A model generated the notes under the pieces. It made no database searches and was not told where the DNA came from. It worked only from the letters and a program-made list of their open reading frames with translations. From the NCBI GenBank assembly GCA_022605955.1, contig JAKCOZ010000229.1:124001-188000 (forward strand): a stretch of DNA of 64,000 nucleotides, given 5' to 3'. This document shows positions 49,883-62,752 of the stretch, one piece after another. The DNA is from Rallus limicola (Eukaryota > Chordata > Aves > Gruiformes > Rallidae). The position numbers and the translations under genes were made by a program. Positions within the stretch are counted from its first letter, which is position 1; each line of letters starts with the position of its first letter.

Positions 49883-50872
49883 AGCTTGTCTGAAACCTTA
49901 TAACAGGACACACAAGCAGACCCTGTCACTTTGGCTCTCAGCCTTTTCCTTTGCCTGGAAAGAGGGAACATGCCTGGAACCTCCTACGGTGCTTTTCTCG
50001 GCCCTAGCAGACTGCAGTTCAAAACTTGCTAAACGTCCAGCAATAACTCCCAAAGTAAAGAAGCTAGGACTGAAAGGCATAGCTTGTCTGAAACCTCCTA
50101 ACAGGACACACAAGCAGACCCTGTCACTTTGGCTCTCAGCCTTTTCCTTTGCCTGGAAAGAGGGAACATGCCTGGAAGCTCCTACGGTGCTTTTCTCGGC
50201 CCTAGCAGACTGCAGTTCAAAACATGCTAAACGTCCAGCAATAACTCCCAAAGTAAAGAAGCTAGGACTGAAAGGCATAGCTTGTCTGAAACCTCCTAAC
50301 AGGACACACAAGCAGACCCTGTCACTTTGGCTCTCAGCCTTTTCCTTTGCCTGGAAAGAAGGAACATACCTGCTACCTCCTACAGTGCTTTTCTCGGCCC
50401 TAGCAGACTGCAGTTCAAAACATGCTAAACGTCCAGCAATAACTCCCAAAGTAAAGAAGCTAGGACTGAAAGGCATAGCTTGTCTGAAACCTCCTAACAG
50501 GACACACAAGCAGACCCTGTCACTTTGGCTCTCAGCCTTTTCCTTTGCCTGGAAAGAGGGAACATGCCTGGAAGCTCCTACGGTGCTTTTCTCGGCCCTA
50601 GCAGACTGCAGTTCAAAACATGCTAAACGTCCAGCAATAACTCCCAAAGTAAAGAAGCTAGGCATGAAAGGCATAGCTTGTCTGAAACCTCCTAACAGGA
50701 CACACAAGCAGACCCTGTCACTTTGGCTCTCAGCCTTTTCCTTTGCCTGGAAAGAAGGAACATACCTGCTACCTCCTACGGTGCTTTTCTCGGCCCTAGC
50801 AGACTGCAGTTCAAAACATGCTAAACGTCCAGCAATAACTCCCAAAGTAAAGAAGCTAGGCATGAAAGGCAT
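49883..50872 (-). repeat. 5-monomer HOR, copy 1 (990 bp)
   Basis: Order LAS/H, S/A, S/Y, M/A, M/Y retaining cgg at the CpG (ctcctacggt in a Y context, about 50771), then ttata. The five-unit order recurs at 62753-63742, 12870 bp (65 units) away, and with modifications at 58199-59188. Confidence 0.75.
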
Positions 50873-51268
50873 AGCTTGTCTGAAACCTTATAACAGGACA
50901 CACAAGCAGACCCTGTCACTTTGGCTCTCAGCCTTTTCCTTTGCCTGGAAAGAGGGAACATGCCTGGAACCTCCTACGGTGCTTTTCTCGGCCCTAGCAG
51001 ACTGCAGTTCAAAACATGCTAAACGTCCAGCAATAACTCCCAAAGTAAAGAAGCTAGGACTGAAAGGCATAGCTTGTCTGAAACCTCCTAACAGGACACA
51101 CAAGCAGACCCTGTCACTTTGGCTCTCAGCCTTTTCCTTTGCCTGGAAAGAGGGAACATGCCTGGAACCTCCTACGGTGCTTTTCTCGGCCCTAGCAGAC
51201 TGCAGTTCAAAACATGCTAAACGTCCAGCAATAACTCCCAAAGTAAAGAAGCTAGGACTGAAAGGCAT

Positions 51269-51664
51269 AGCTTGTCTGAAACCTCCTAACAGGACACACA
51301 AGCAGACCCTGTCACTTTGGCTCTCAGCCTTTTCCTTTGCCTGGAAAGAGGGAACATGCCTGGAACCTCCTACGGTGCTTTTCTCGGCCCTAGCAGACTG
51401 CAGTTCAAAACATGCTAAACGTCAAGCAATAACTCCCAAAGTAAAGAAGCTAGGACTGAAAGGCATAGCTTGTCTGAAACCTCCTAACAGGACACACAAG
51501 CAGACCCTGTCACTTTGGCTCTCAGCCTTTTCCTTTGCCTGGAAAGAAGGATCATACCTGCTACCTCCTACAGTGCTTTTCTCGGCCCTAGCAGACTGCA
51601 GTTCAAAACATGCTAAACGTCCAGCAATAACTCCCAAAGTAAAGAAGCTAGGCATGAAAGGCAT
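51269..51664 (-). repeat. Marker pair (gtcaagcaat plus ggatcatacc), copy 1
   Basis: Two adjacent units with private changes: stop43 (gtcaagcaat on the plus strand, about 51421) and an M/Y unit with ggatcatacc (about 51549). The same pair recurs at 54239-54634, exactly 2970 bp (15 units) away. The extra four units relative to an 11-mer are the internal duplication in copy c. Confidence 0.85.
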
Positions 51665-54238
51665 AGCTTGTCTGAAACCTCCTAACAGGACACACAAGCA
51701 GACCCTGTCACTTTGGCTCTCAGCCTTTTCCTTTGCCTGGAAAGAGGGAACATGCCTGGAACCTCCTACGGTGCTTTTCTCGGCCCTAGCAGACTGCAGT
51801 TCAAAACATGCTAAACGTCCAGCAATAACTCCCAAAGTAAAGAAGCTAGGCATGAAAGGCATAGCTTGTCTGAAACCTCCTAACAGGACACACAAGCAGA
51901 CCCTGTCACTTTGGCTCTCAGCCTTTTCCTTTGCCTGGAAAGAGGGAACATGCCTGGAACCTCCTACGGTGCTTTTCTCGGCCCTAGCAGACTGCAGTTC
52001 AAAACATGCTAAACGTCCAGCAATAACTCCCAAAGTAAAGAAGCTAGGACTGAAAGGCATAGCTTGTCTGAAACCTCCTAACAGGACACACAAGCAGACC
52101 CTGTCACTTTGGCTCTCAGCCTTTTCCTTTGCCTGGAAAGAAGGAACATACCTGCTACCTCCTACAGTGCTTTTCTCGGCCCTAGCAGACTGCAGTTCAA
52201 AACATGCTAAACGTCCAGCAATAACTGCTAAAGTAAAGAAGCTAGGCATGAAAGGCATAGCTTGTCTGAAACCTCCTAACAGGACACACAAGCAGACCCT
52301 GTCACTTTGGCTCTCAGCCTTTTCCTTTGCCTGGAAAGAGGGAACATGCCTGGAACCTCCTACGGTGCTTTTCTCGGCCCTAGCAGACTGCAGTTCAAAA
52401 CATGCTAAACGTCCAGCAATAACTCCCAAAGTAAAGAAGCTAGGACTGAAAGGCATAGCTTGTCTGAAACCTCCTAACAGGACACACAAGCAGACCCTGT
52501 CACTTTGGCTCTCAGCCTTTTCCTTTGCCTGGAAAGAAGGAACATACCTGCTACCTCCTACAGTGCTTTTCTCGGCCCTAGCAGACTGCAGTTCAAAACA
52601 TGCTAAACGTCCAGCAATAACTCCCAAAGTAAAGAAGCTAGGCATGAAAGGCATAGCTTGTCTGAAACCTCCTAACAGGACACACAAGCAGACCCTGTCA
52701 CTTTGGCTCTCAGCCTTTTCCTTTGCCTGGAAAGAGGGAACATGCCTGGAACCTCCTACGGTGCTTTTCTCGGCCCTAGCAGACTGCAGTTCAAAACTTG
52801 CTAAACGTCCAGCAATAACTCCCAAAGTAAAGAAGCTAGGCATGAAAGGCATAGCTTGTCTGAAACCTCCTAACAGGACACACAAGCAGACCCTGTCACT
52901 TTGGCTCTCAGCCTTTTCCTTTGCCTGGAAAGAGGGAACATGCCTGGAACCTCCTACAGTGCTTTTCTCGGCCCTAGCAGACTGCAGTTCAAAACATGCT
53001 AAACGTCCAGCAATAACTCCCAAAGTAAAGAAGCTAGGACTGAAAGGCATAGCTTGTCTGAAACCTCCTAACAGGACACACAAGCAGACCCTGTCACTTT
53101 GGCTCTCAGCCTTTTCCTTTGCCTGGAAAGAAGGAACATACCTGCTACCTCCTACAGTGCTTTTCTCGGCCCTAGCAGACTGCAGTTCAAAACATGCTAA
53201 ACGTCCAGCAATAACTCCCAAAGTAAAGAAGCTAGGACTGAAAGGCATAGCTTGTCTGAAACCTCCTAACAGGACACACAAGCAGACCCTGTCACTTTGG
53301 CTCTCAGCCTTTTCCTTTGCCTGGAAAGAGGGAACATGCCTGGAACCTCCTACGGTGCTTTTCTCGGCCCTAGCAGACTGCAGTTCAAAACATGCTAAAC
53401 GTCCAGCAATAACTCCCAAAGTAAAGAAGCTAGGCATGAAAGGCATAGCTTGTCTGAAACCTCCTAACAGGACACACAAGCAGACCCTGTCACTTTGGCT
53501 CTCAGCCTTTTCCTTTGCCTGGAAAGAGGGAACATGCCTGGAACCTCCTACGGTGCTTTTCTCGGCCCTAGCAGACTGCAGTTCAAAACTTGCTAAACGT
53601 CCAGCAATAACTCCCAAAGTAAAGAAGCTAGGCATGAAAGGCATAGCTTGTCTGAAACCTCCTAACAGGACACACAAGCAGACCCTGTCACTTTGGCTCT
53701 CAGCCTTTTCCTTTGCCTGGAAAGAGGGAACATGCCTGGAACCTCCTACAGTGCTTTTCTCGGCCCTAGCAGACTGCAGTTCAAAACATGCTAAACGTCC
53801 AGCAATAACTCCCAAAGTAAAGAAGCTAGGACTGAAAGGCATAGCTTGTCTGAAACCTCCTAACAGGACACACAAGCAGACCCTGTCACTTTGGCTCTCA
53901 GCCTTTTCCTTTGCCTGGAAAGAAGGAACATACCTGCTACCTCCTACAGTGCTTTTCTCGGCCCTAGCAGACTGCAGTTCAAAACATGCTAAACGTCCAG
54001 CAATAACTCCCAAAGTAAAGAAGCTAGGACTGAAAGGCATAGCTTGTCTGAAACCTCCTAACAGGACACACAAGCAGACCCTGTCACTTTGGCTCTCAGC
54101 CTTTTCCTTTGCCTGGAAAGAGGGAACATGCCTGGAACCTCCTACGGTGCTTTTCTCGGCCCTAGCAGACTGCAGTTCAAAACATGCTAAACGTCCAGCA
54201 ATAACTCCCAAAGTAAAGAAGCTAGGCATGAAAGGCAT
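51665..54238 (-). repeat. 11-monomer HOR derivative, copy c, with internal 4-unit duplication
   Basis: Order M/H, S/H, LAV/Y, S/H, M/Y, then LAS/H, S/H, S/Y, M/H repeated twice (52655-53446 and 53447-54238, 792 bp each). Both S/H units of the repeated block carry ctcctacagt in an otherwise H-class unit (about 52951 and 53743), which marks the block as a recent duplication. The terminal M/Y-plus-ttata end is missing. Confidence 0.8.
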
Positions 54239-54634
54239 AGCTTGTCTGAAACCTCCTAACAGGACACACAAGCAGACCCTGTCACTTTGGCTCTCAGCCT
54301 TTTCCTTTGCCTGGAAAGAGGGAACATGCCTGGAACCTCCTACGGTGCTTTTCTCGGCCCTAGCAGACTGCAGTTCAAAACATGCTAAACGTCAAGCAAT
54401 AACTCCCAAAGTAAAGAAGCTAGGACTGAAAGGCATAGCTTGTCTGAAACCTCCTAACAGGACACACAAGCAGACCCTGTCACTTTGGCTCTCAGCCTTT
54501 TCCTTTGCCTGGAAAGAAGGATCATACCTGCTACCTCCTACAGTGCTTTTCTCGGCCCTAGCAGACTGCAGTTCAAAACATGCTAAACGTCCAGCAATAA
54601 CTCCCAAAGTAAAGAAGCTAGGCATGAAAGGCAT
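54239..54634 (-). repeat. Marker pair (gtcaagcaat plus ggatcatacc), copy 2
   Basis: Partner of 51269-51664 with the same two private variants (about 54391 and 54519). A third stop43-like unit with an extra change (acgttaagcaat) lies at about 58547 in an A-class background, which suggests transfer of the variant into another unit type. Confidence 0.85.
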
Positions 54635-56812
54635 AGCTTGTCTGAAACCTCCTAACAGGACACACAAGCAGACCCTGTCACTTTGGCTCTCAGCCTTTTC
54701 CTTTGCCTGGAAAGAGGGAACATGCCTGGAACCTCCTACGGTGCTTTTCTCGGCCCTAGCAGACTGCAGTTCAAAACATGCTAAACGTCCAGCAATAACT
54801 CCCAAAGTAAAGAAGCTAGGACTGAAAGGCATAGCTTGTCTGAAACCTCCTAACAGGACACACAAGCAGACCCTGTCACTTTGGCTCTCAGCCTTTTCCT
54901 TTGCCTGGAAAGAGGGAACATGCCTGGAACCTCCTACGGTGCTTTTCTCGGCCCTAGCAGACTGCAGTTCAAAACATGCTAAACGTCCAGCAATAACTCC
55001 CAAAGTAAAGAAGCTAGGACTGAAAGGCATAGCTTGTCTGAAACCTCCTAACAGGACACACAAGCAGACCCTGTCACTTTGGCTCTCAGCCTTTTCCTTT
55101 GCCTGGAAAGAAGGAACATACCTGCTACCTCCTACAGTGCTTTTCTCGGCCCTAGCAGACTGCAGTTCAAAACATGCTAAACGTCCAGCAATAACTGCTA
55201 AAGTAAAGAAGCTAGGCATGAAAGGCATAGCTTGTCTGAAACCTCCTAACAGGACACACAAGCAGACCCTGTCACTTTGGCTCTCAGCCTTTTCCTTTGC
55301 CTGGAAAGAGGGAACATGCCTGGAACCTCCTACGGTGCTTTTCTCGGCCCTAGCAGACTGCAGTTCAAAACATGCTAAACGTCCAGCAATAACTCCCAAA
55401 GTAAAGAAGCTAGGACTGAAAGGCATAGCTTGTCTGAAACCTCCTAACAGGACACACAAGCAGACCCTGTCACTTTGGCTCTCAGCCTTTTCCTTTGCCT
55501 GGAAAGAAGGAACATACCTGCTACCTCCTACAGTGCTTTTCTCGGCCCTAGCAGACTGCAGTTCAAAACATGCTAAACGTCCAGCAATAACTCCCAAAGT
55601 AAAGAAGCTAGGCATGAAAGGCATAGCTTGTCTGAAACCTCCTAACAGGACACACAAGCAGACCCTGTCACTTTGGCTCTCAGCCTTTTCCTTTGCCTGG
55701 AAAGAGGGAACATGCCTGGAACCTCCTACGGTGCTTTTCTCGGCCCTAGCAGACTGCAGTTCAAAACATGCTAAACGTCCAGCAATAACTCCCAAAGTAA
55801 AGAAGCTAGGCATGAAAGGCATAGCTTGTCTGAAACCTCCTAACAGGACACACAAGCAGACCCTGTCACTTTGGCTCTCAGCCTTTTCCTTTGCCTGGAA
55901 AGAGGGAACATGCCTGGAACCTCCTACGGTGCTTTTCTCGGCCCTAGCAGACTGCAGTTCAAAACTTGCTAAACGTCCAGCAATAACTCCCAAAGTAAAG
56001 AAGCTAGGCATGAAAGGCATAGCTTGTCTGAAACCTCCTAACAGGACACACAAGCAGACCCTGTCACTTTGGCTCTCAGCCTTTTCCTTTGCCTGGAAAG
56101 AGGGAACATGCCTGGAACCTCCTACAGTGCTTTTCTCGGCCCTAGCAGACTGCAGTTCAAAACATGCTAAACGTCCAGCAATAACTCCCAAAGTAAAGAA
56201 GCTAGGACTGAAAGGCATAGCTTGTCTGAAACCTCCTAACAGGACACACAAGCAGACCCTGTCACTTTGGCTCTCAGCCTTTTCCTTTGCCTGGAAAGAA
56301 GGAACATACCTGCTACCTCCTACAGTGCTTTTCTCGGCCCTAGCAGACTGCAGTTCAAAACATGCTAAACGTCCAGCAATAACTCCCAAAGTAAAGAAGC
56401 TAGGACTGAAAGGCATAGCTTGTCTGAAACCTCCTAACAGGACACACAAGCAGACCCTGTCACTTTGGCTCTCAGCCTTTTCCTTTGCCTGGAAAGAGGG
56501 AACATGCCTGGAACCTCCTACGGTGCTTTTCTCGGCCCTAGCAGACTGCAGTTCAAAACATGCTAAACGTCCAGCAATAACTCCCAAAGTAAAGAAGCTA
56601 GGCATGAAAGGCATAGCTTGTCTGAAACCTCCTAACAGGACACACAAGCAGACCCTGTCACTTTGGCTCTCAGCCTTTTCCTTTGCCTGGAAAGAAGGAA
56701 CATACCTGCTACCTCCTACAGTGCTTTTCTCGGCCCTAGCAGACTGCAGTTCAAAACATGCTAAACGTCCAGCAATAACTCCCAAAGTAAAGAAGCTAGG
56801 CATGAAAGGCAT
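54635..56812 (-). repeat. 11-monomer HOR, copy d (2178 bp)
   Basis: Order S/H, S/H, LAV/Y, S/H, M/Y, M/H, LAS/H, S/H (ctcctacagt), S/Y, M/H, M/Y, ending at ttata at about 56827. It matches copy b unit for unit apart from the second unit (H instead of GCL/A). This is the best-preserved match in the reverse arm. Confidence 0.85.
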
Positions 56813-57208
56813 AGCTTGTCTGAAACCTTATAACAGGACACACAAGCAGACCCTGTCACTTTGGCTCTCAGCCTTTTCCTTTGCCTGGAAAGAGGGAACA
56901 TGCCTGGAACCTCCTACGGTGCTTTTCTCGGCCCTAGCAGACTGCAGTTCAAAACATGCTAAACGTCCAGCAATAACTCCCAAAGTAAAGAAGCTAGGCA
57001 TGAAAGGCATAGCTTGTCTGAAACCTCCTAACAGGACACACAAGCAGACCCTGTCACTTTGGCTCTCAGCCTTTTCCTTTGCCTGGAAAGAGGGAACATG
57101 CCTGGAACCTCCTACGGTGCTTTTCTCGGCCCTAGCAGACTGCAGTTCAAAACATGCTAAACGTCCAGCAATAACTCCCAAAGTAAAGAAGCTAGGACTG
57201 AAAGGCAT

Positions 57209-58198
57209 AGCTTGTCTGAAACCTCCTAACAGGACACACAAGCAGACCCTGTCACTTTGGCTCTCAGCCTTTTCCTTTGCCTGGAAAGAGGGAACATGCC
57301 TGGAACCTCCTACGGTGCTTTTCTCGGCCCTAGCAGACTGCAGTTCAAAACATGCTAAACATCCAGCAATAACTCCCAAAGTAAAGAAGCTAGGACTGAA
57401 AGGCATAGCTTGTCTGAAACCTCCTAACAGGACACACAAGCAGACCCTGTCACTTTGGCTCTCAGCCTTTTCCTTTGCCTGGAAAGAAGGAACATACCTG
57501 CTACCTCCTACAGTGCTTTTCTCGGCCCTAGCAGACTGCAGTTCAAAACATGCTAAACGTCCAGCAATAACTCCCAAAGTAAAGAAGCTAGGCATGAAAG
57601 GCATAGCTTGTCTGAAACCTCCTAACAGGACACACAAGCAGACCCTGTCACTTTGGCTCTCAGCCTTTTCCTTTGCCTGGAAAGAGGGAACATGCCTGGA
57701 ACCTCCTACAGTGCTTTTCTCGGCCCTAGCAGACTGCAGTTCAAAACATGCTAAACGTCCAGCAATAACTCCCAAAGTAAAGAAGCTAGGCATGAAAGGC
57801 ATAGCTTGTCTGAAACCTCCTAACAGGACACACAAGCAGACCCTGTCACTTTGGCTCTCAGCCTTTTCCTTTGCCTGGAAAGAGGGAACATGCCTGGAAC
57901 CTCCTACGGTGCTTTTCTCGGCCCTAGCAGACTGCAGTTCAAAACATGCTAAACGTCCAGCAATAACTCCCAAAGTAAAGAAGCTAGGACTGAAAGGCAT
58001 AGCTTGTCTGAAACCTCCTAACAGGACACACAAGCAGACCCTGTCACTTTGGCTCTCAGCCTTTTCCTTTGCCTGGAAAGAGGGAACATGCCTGGAAGCT
58101 CCTACGGTGCTTTTCTCGGCCCTAGCAGACTGCAGTTCAAAACATGCTAAACGTCCAGCAATAACTCCCAAAGTAAAGAAGCTAGGACTGAAAGGCAT
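57209..58198 (-). repeat. 5-monomer segment repeated at 2178 bp, copy 1
   Basis: Order GCL/H, M/Y, M/H with ctcctacagt (about 57703), S/H, S/A, then ttata at about 58213. The same order, including the rare tacagt in an H unit, recurs exactly 2178 bp later at 59387-60376, so an 11-unit spacing is also kept in the distal part of the reverse arm. Confidence 0.75.
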
Positions 58199-59386
58199 AG
58201 CTTGTCTGAAACCTTATAACAGGACACACAAGCAGACCCTGTCACTTTGGCTCTCAGCCTTTTCCTTTGCCTGGAAAGAGGGAACATGCCTGGAACCTCC
58301 TACGGTGCTTTTCTCGGCCCTAGCAGACTGCAGTTCAAAACTTGCTAAACGTCCAGCAATAACTCCCAAAGTAAAGAAGCTAGGACTGAAAGGCATAGCT
58401 TGTCTGAAACCTCCTAACAGGACACACAAGCAGACCCTGTCACTTTGGCTCTCAGCCTTTTCCTTTGCCTGGAAAGAGGGAACATGCCTGGAAGCTCCTA
58501 CGGTGCTTTTCTCGGCCCTAGCAGACTGCAGTTCAAAACATGCTAAACGTTAAGCAATAACTCCCAAAGTAAAGAAGCTAGGACTGAAAGGCATAGCTTG
58601 TCTGAAACCTCCTAACAGGACACACAAGCAGACCCTGTCACTTTGGCTCTCAGCCTTTTCCTTTGCCTGGAAAGAAGGAACATACCTGCTACCTCCTACA
58701 GTGCTTTTCTCGGCCCTAGCAGACTGCAGTTCAAAACATGCTAAACGTCCAGCAATAACTCCCAAAGTAAAGAAGCTAGGACTGAAAGGCATAGCTTGTC
58801 TGAAACCTCCTAACAGGACACACAAGCAGACCCTGTCACTTTGGCTCTCAGCCTTTTCCTTTGCCTGGAAAGAGGGAACATGCCTGGAACCTCCTACGGT
58901 GCTTTTCTCGGCCCTAGCAGACTGCAGTTCAAAACATGCTAAACGTCCAGCAATAACTCCCAAAGTAAAGAAGCTAGGCATGAAAGGCATAGCTTGTCTG
59001 AAACCTCCTAACAGGACACACAAGCAGACCCTGTCACTTTGGCTCTCAGCCTTTTCCTTTGCCTGGAAAGAAGGAACATACCTGCTACCTCCTACGGTGC
59101 TTTTCTCGGCCCTAGCAGACTGCAGTTCAAAACATGCTAAACGTCCAGCAATAACTCCCAAAGTAAAGAAGCTAGGCATGAAAGGCATAGCTTGTCTGAA
59201 ACCTCCTAACAGGACACACAAGCAGACCCTGTCACTTTGGCTCTCAGCCTTTTCCTTTGCCTGGAAAGAGGGAACATGCCTGGAAGCTCCTACGGTGCTT
59301 TTCTCGGCCCTAGCAGACTGCAGTTCAAAACATGCTAAACGTCCAGCAATAACTCCCAAAGTAAAGAAGCTAGGACTGAAAGGCAT

Positions 59387-60376
59387 AGCTTGTCTGAAAC
59401 CTCCTAACAGGACACACAAGCAGACCCTGTCACTTTGGCTCTCAGCCTTTTCCTTTGCCTGGAAAGAGGGAACATGCCTGGAACCTCCTACGGTGCTTTT
59501 CTCGGCCCTAGCAGACTGCAGTTCAAAACATGCTAAACATCCAGCAATAACTCCCAAAGTAAAGAAGCTAGGACTGAAAGGCATAGCTTGTCTGAAACCT
59601 CCTAACAGGACACACAAGCAGACCCTGTCACTTTGGCTCTCAGCCTTTTCCTTTGCCTGGAAAGAAGGAACATACCTGCTACCTCCTACAGTGCTTTTCT
59701 CGGCCCTAGCAGACTGCAGTTCAAAACATGCTAAACGTCCAGCAATAACTCCCAAAGTAAAGAAGCTAGGCATGAAAGGCATAGCTTGTCTGAAACCTCC
59801 TAACAGGACACACAAGCAGACCCTGTCACTTTGGCTCTCAGCCTTTTCCTTTGCCTGGAAAGAGGGAACATGCCTGGAACCTCCTACAGTGCTTTTCTCG
59901 GCCCTAGCAGACTGCAGTTCAAAACATGCTAAACGTCCAGCAATAACTCCCAAAGTAAAGAAGCTAGGCATGAAAGGCATAGCTTGTCTGAAACCTCCTA
60001 ACAGGACACACAAGCAGACCCTGTCACTTTGGCTCTCAGCCTTTTCCTTTGCCTGGAAAGAGGGAACATGCCTGGAACCTCCTACGGTGCTTTTCTCGGC
60101 CCTAGCAGACTGCAGTTCAAAACATGCTAAACGTCCAGCAATAACTCCCAAAGTAAAGAAGCTAGGACTGAAAGGCATAGCTTGTCTGAAACCTCCTAAC
60201 AGGACACACAAGCAGACCCTGTCACTTTGGCTCTCAGCCTTTTCCTTTGCCTGGAAAGAGGGAACATGCCTGGAAGCTCCTACGGTGCTTTTCTCGGCCC
60301 TAGCAGACTGCAGTTCAAAACATGCTAAACGTCCAGCAATAACTCCCAAAGTAAAGAAGCTAGGACTGAAAGGCAT
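59387..60376 (-). repeat. 5-monomer segment repeated at 2178 bp, copy 2
   Basis: GCL/H (59584), M/Y, M/H with ctcctacagt (about 59881), S/H, S/A (60376). It is not followed by ttata but by S/Y, S/H and an M/Y with a private change (cctggtacc, about 60863), and only then ttata at about 60985. The last three of these segment units plus the S/Y also resemble 61763-62554 at a 10-unit distance. Confidence 0.7.
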
Positions 60377-62752
60377 AGCTTGTCTGAAACCTCCTAACAG
60401 GACACACAAGCAGACCCTGTCACTTTGGCTCTCAGCCTTTTCCTTTGCCTGGAAAGAAGGAACATACCTGCTACCTCCTACAGTGCTTTTCTCGGCCCTA
60501 GCAGACTGCAGTTCAAAACATGCTAAACGTCCAGCAATAACTCCCAAAGTAAAGAAGCTAGGACTGAAAGGCATAGCTTGTCTGAAACCTCCTAACAGGA
60601 CACACAAGCAGACCCTGTCACTTTGGCTCTCAGCCTTTTCCTTTGCCTGGAAAGAGGGAACATGCCTGGAACCTCCTACGGTGCTTTTCTCGGCCCTAGC
60701 AGACTGCAGTTCAAAACATGCTAAACGTCCAGCAATAACTCCCAAAGTAAAGAAGCTAGGACTGAAAGGCATAGCTTGTCTGAAACCTCCTAACAGGACA
60801 CACAAGCAGACCCTGTCACTTTGGCTCTCAGCCTTTTCCTTTGCCTGGAAAGAAGGAACATACCTGGTACCTCCTACAGTGCTTTTCTCGGCCCTAGCAG
60901 ACTGCAGTTCAAAACATGCTAAACGTCCAGCAATAACTCCCAAAGTAAAGAAGCTAGGCATGAAAGGCATAGCTTGTCTGAAACCTTATAACAGGACACA
61001 CAAGCAGACCCTGTCACTTTGGCTCTCAGCCTTTTCCTTTGCCTGGAAAGAGGGAACATGCCTGGAACCTCCTACGGTGCTTTTCTCGGCCCTAGCAGAC
61101 TGCAGTTCAAAACATGCTAAACGTCCAGCAATAACTCCCAAAGTAAAGAAGCTAGGACTGAAAGGCATAGCTTGTCTGAAACCTCCTAACAGGACACACA
61201 AGCAGACCCTGTCACTTTGGCTCTCAGCCTTTTCCTTTGCCTGGAAAGAAGGAACATACCTGCTACCTCCTACAGTGCTTTTCTCGGCCCTAGCAGACTG
61301 CAGTTCAAAACATGCTAAACGTCCAGCAATAACTCCCAAAGTAAAGAAGCTAGGACTGAAAGGCATAGCTTGTCTGAAACCTCCTAACAGGACACACAAG
61401 CAGACCCTGTCACTTTGGCTCTCAGCCTTTTCCTTTGCCTGGAAAGAGGGAACATGCCTGGAAGCTCCTACGGTGCTTTTCTCGGCCCTAGCAGACTGCA
61501 GTTCAAAACATGCTAAACGTCCAGCAATAACTCCCAAAGTAAAGAAGCTAGGCATGAAAGGCATAGCTTGTCTGAAACCTCCTAACAGGACACACAAGCA
61601 GACCCTGTCACTTTGGCTCTCAGCCTTTTCCTTTGCCTGGAAAGAAGGAACATACCTGCTACCTCCTACGGTGCTTTTCTCGGCCCTAGCAGACTGCAGT
61701 TCAAAACATGCTAAACGTCCAGCAATAACTCCCAAAGTAAAGAAGCTAGGCATGAAAGGCATAGCTTGTCTGAAACCTTATAACAGGACACACAAGCAGA
61801 CCCTGTCACTTTGGCTCTCAGCCTTTTCCTTTGCCTGGAAAGAGGGAACATGCCTGGAACCTCCTACGGTGCTTTTCTCGGCCCTAGCAGACTGCAGTTC
61901 AAAACATGCTAAACGTCCAGCAATAACTCCCAAAGTAAAGAAGCTAGGCATGAAAGGCATAGCTTGTCTGAAACCTCCTATCAGGACACACAAGCAGACC
62001 CTGTCACTTTGGCTCTCAGCCTTTTCCTTTGCCTGGAAAGAGGGAACATGCCTGGAACCTCCTACGGTGCTTTTCTCGGCCCTAGCAGACTGCAGTTCAA
62101 AACATGCTAAACGTCCAGCAATAACTCCCAAAGTAAAGAAGCTAGGACTGAAAGGCATAGCTTGTCTGAAACCTCCTAACAGGACACACAAGCAGACCCT
62201 GTCACTTTGGCTCTCAGCCTTTTCCTTTGCCTGGAAAGAGGGAACATGCCTGGAAGCTCCTACGGTGCTTTTCTCGGCCCTAGCAGACTGCAGTTCAAAA
62301 CATGCTAAACGTCCAGCAATAACTCCCAAAGTAAAGAAGCTAGGACTGAAAGGCATAGCTTGTCTGAAACCTCCTAACAGGACACACAAGCAGACCCTGT
62401 CACTTTGGCTCTCAGCCTTTTCCTTTGCCTGGAAAGAAGGAACATACCTGCTACCTCCTACAGTGCTTTTCTCGGCCCTAGCAGACTGCAGTTCAAAACA
62501 TGCTAAACGTCCAGCAATAACTCCCAAAGTAAAGAAGCTAGGACTGAAAGGCATAGCTTGTCTGAAACCTCCTAACAGGACACACAAGCAGACCCTGTCA
62601 CTTTGGCTCTCAGCCTTTTCCTTTGCCTGGAAAGAGGGAACATGCCTGGAACCTCCTACGGTGCTTTTCTCGGCCCTAGCAGACTGCAGTTCAAAACATG
62701 CTAAACGTCCAGCAATAACTCCCAAAGTAAAGAAGCTAGGCATGAAAGGCAT

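Noticed and set aside
50888..56828. A second 30-monomer HOR in the reverse arm, because two ttata markers are also 5940 bp apart
   Set aside because: The units between and around these markers do not repeat at that distance; the interval contains 11- and 15-unit structure instead. The equal spacing with the central HOR looks coincidental.
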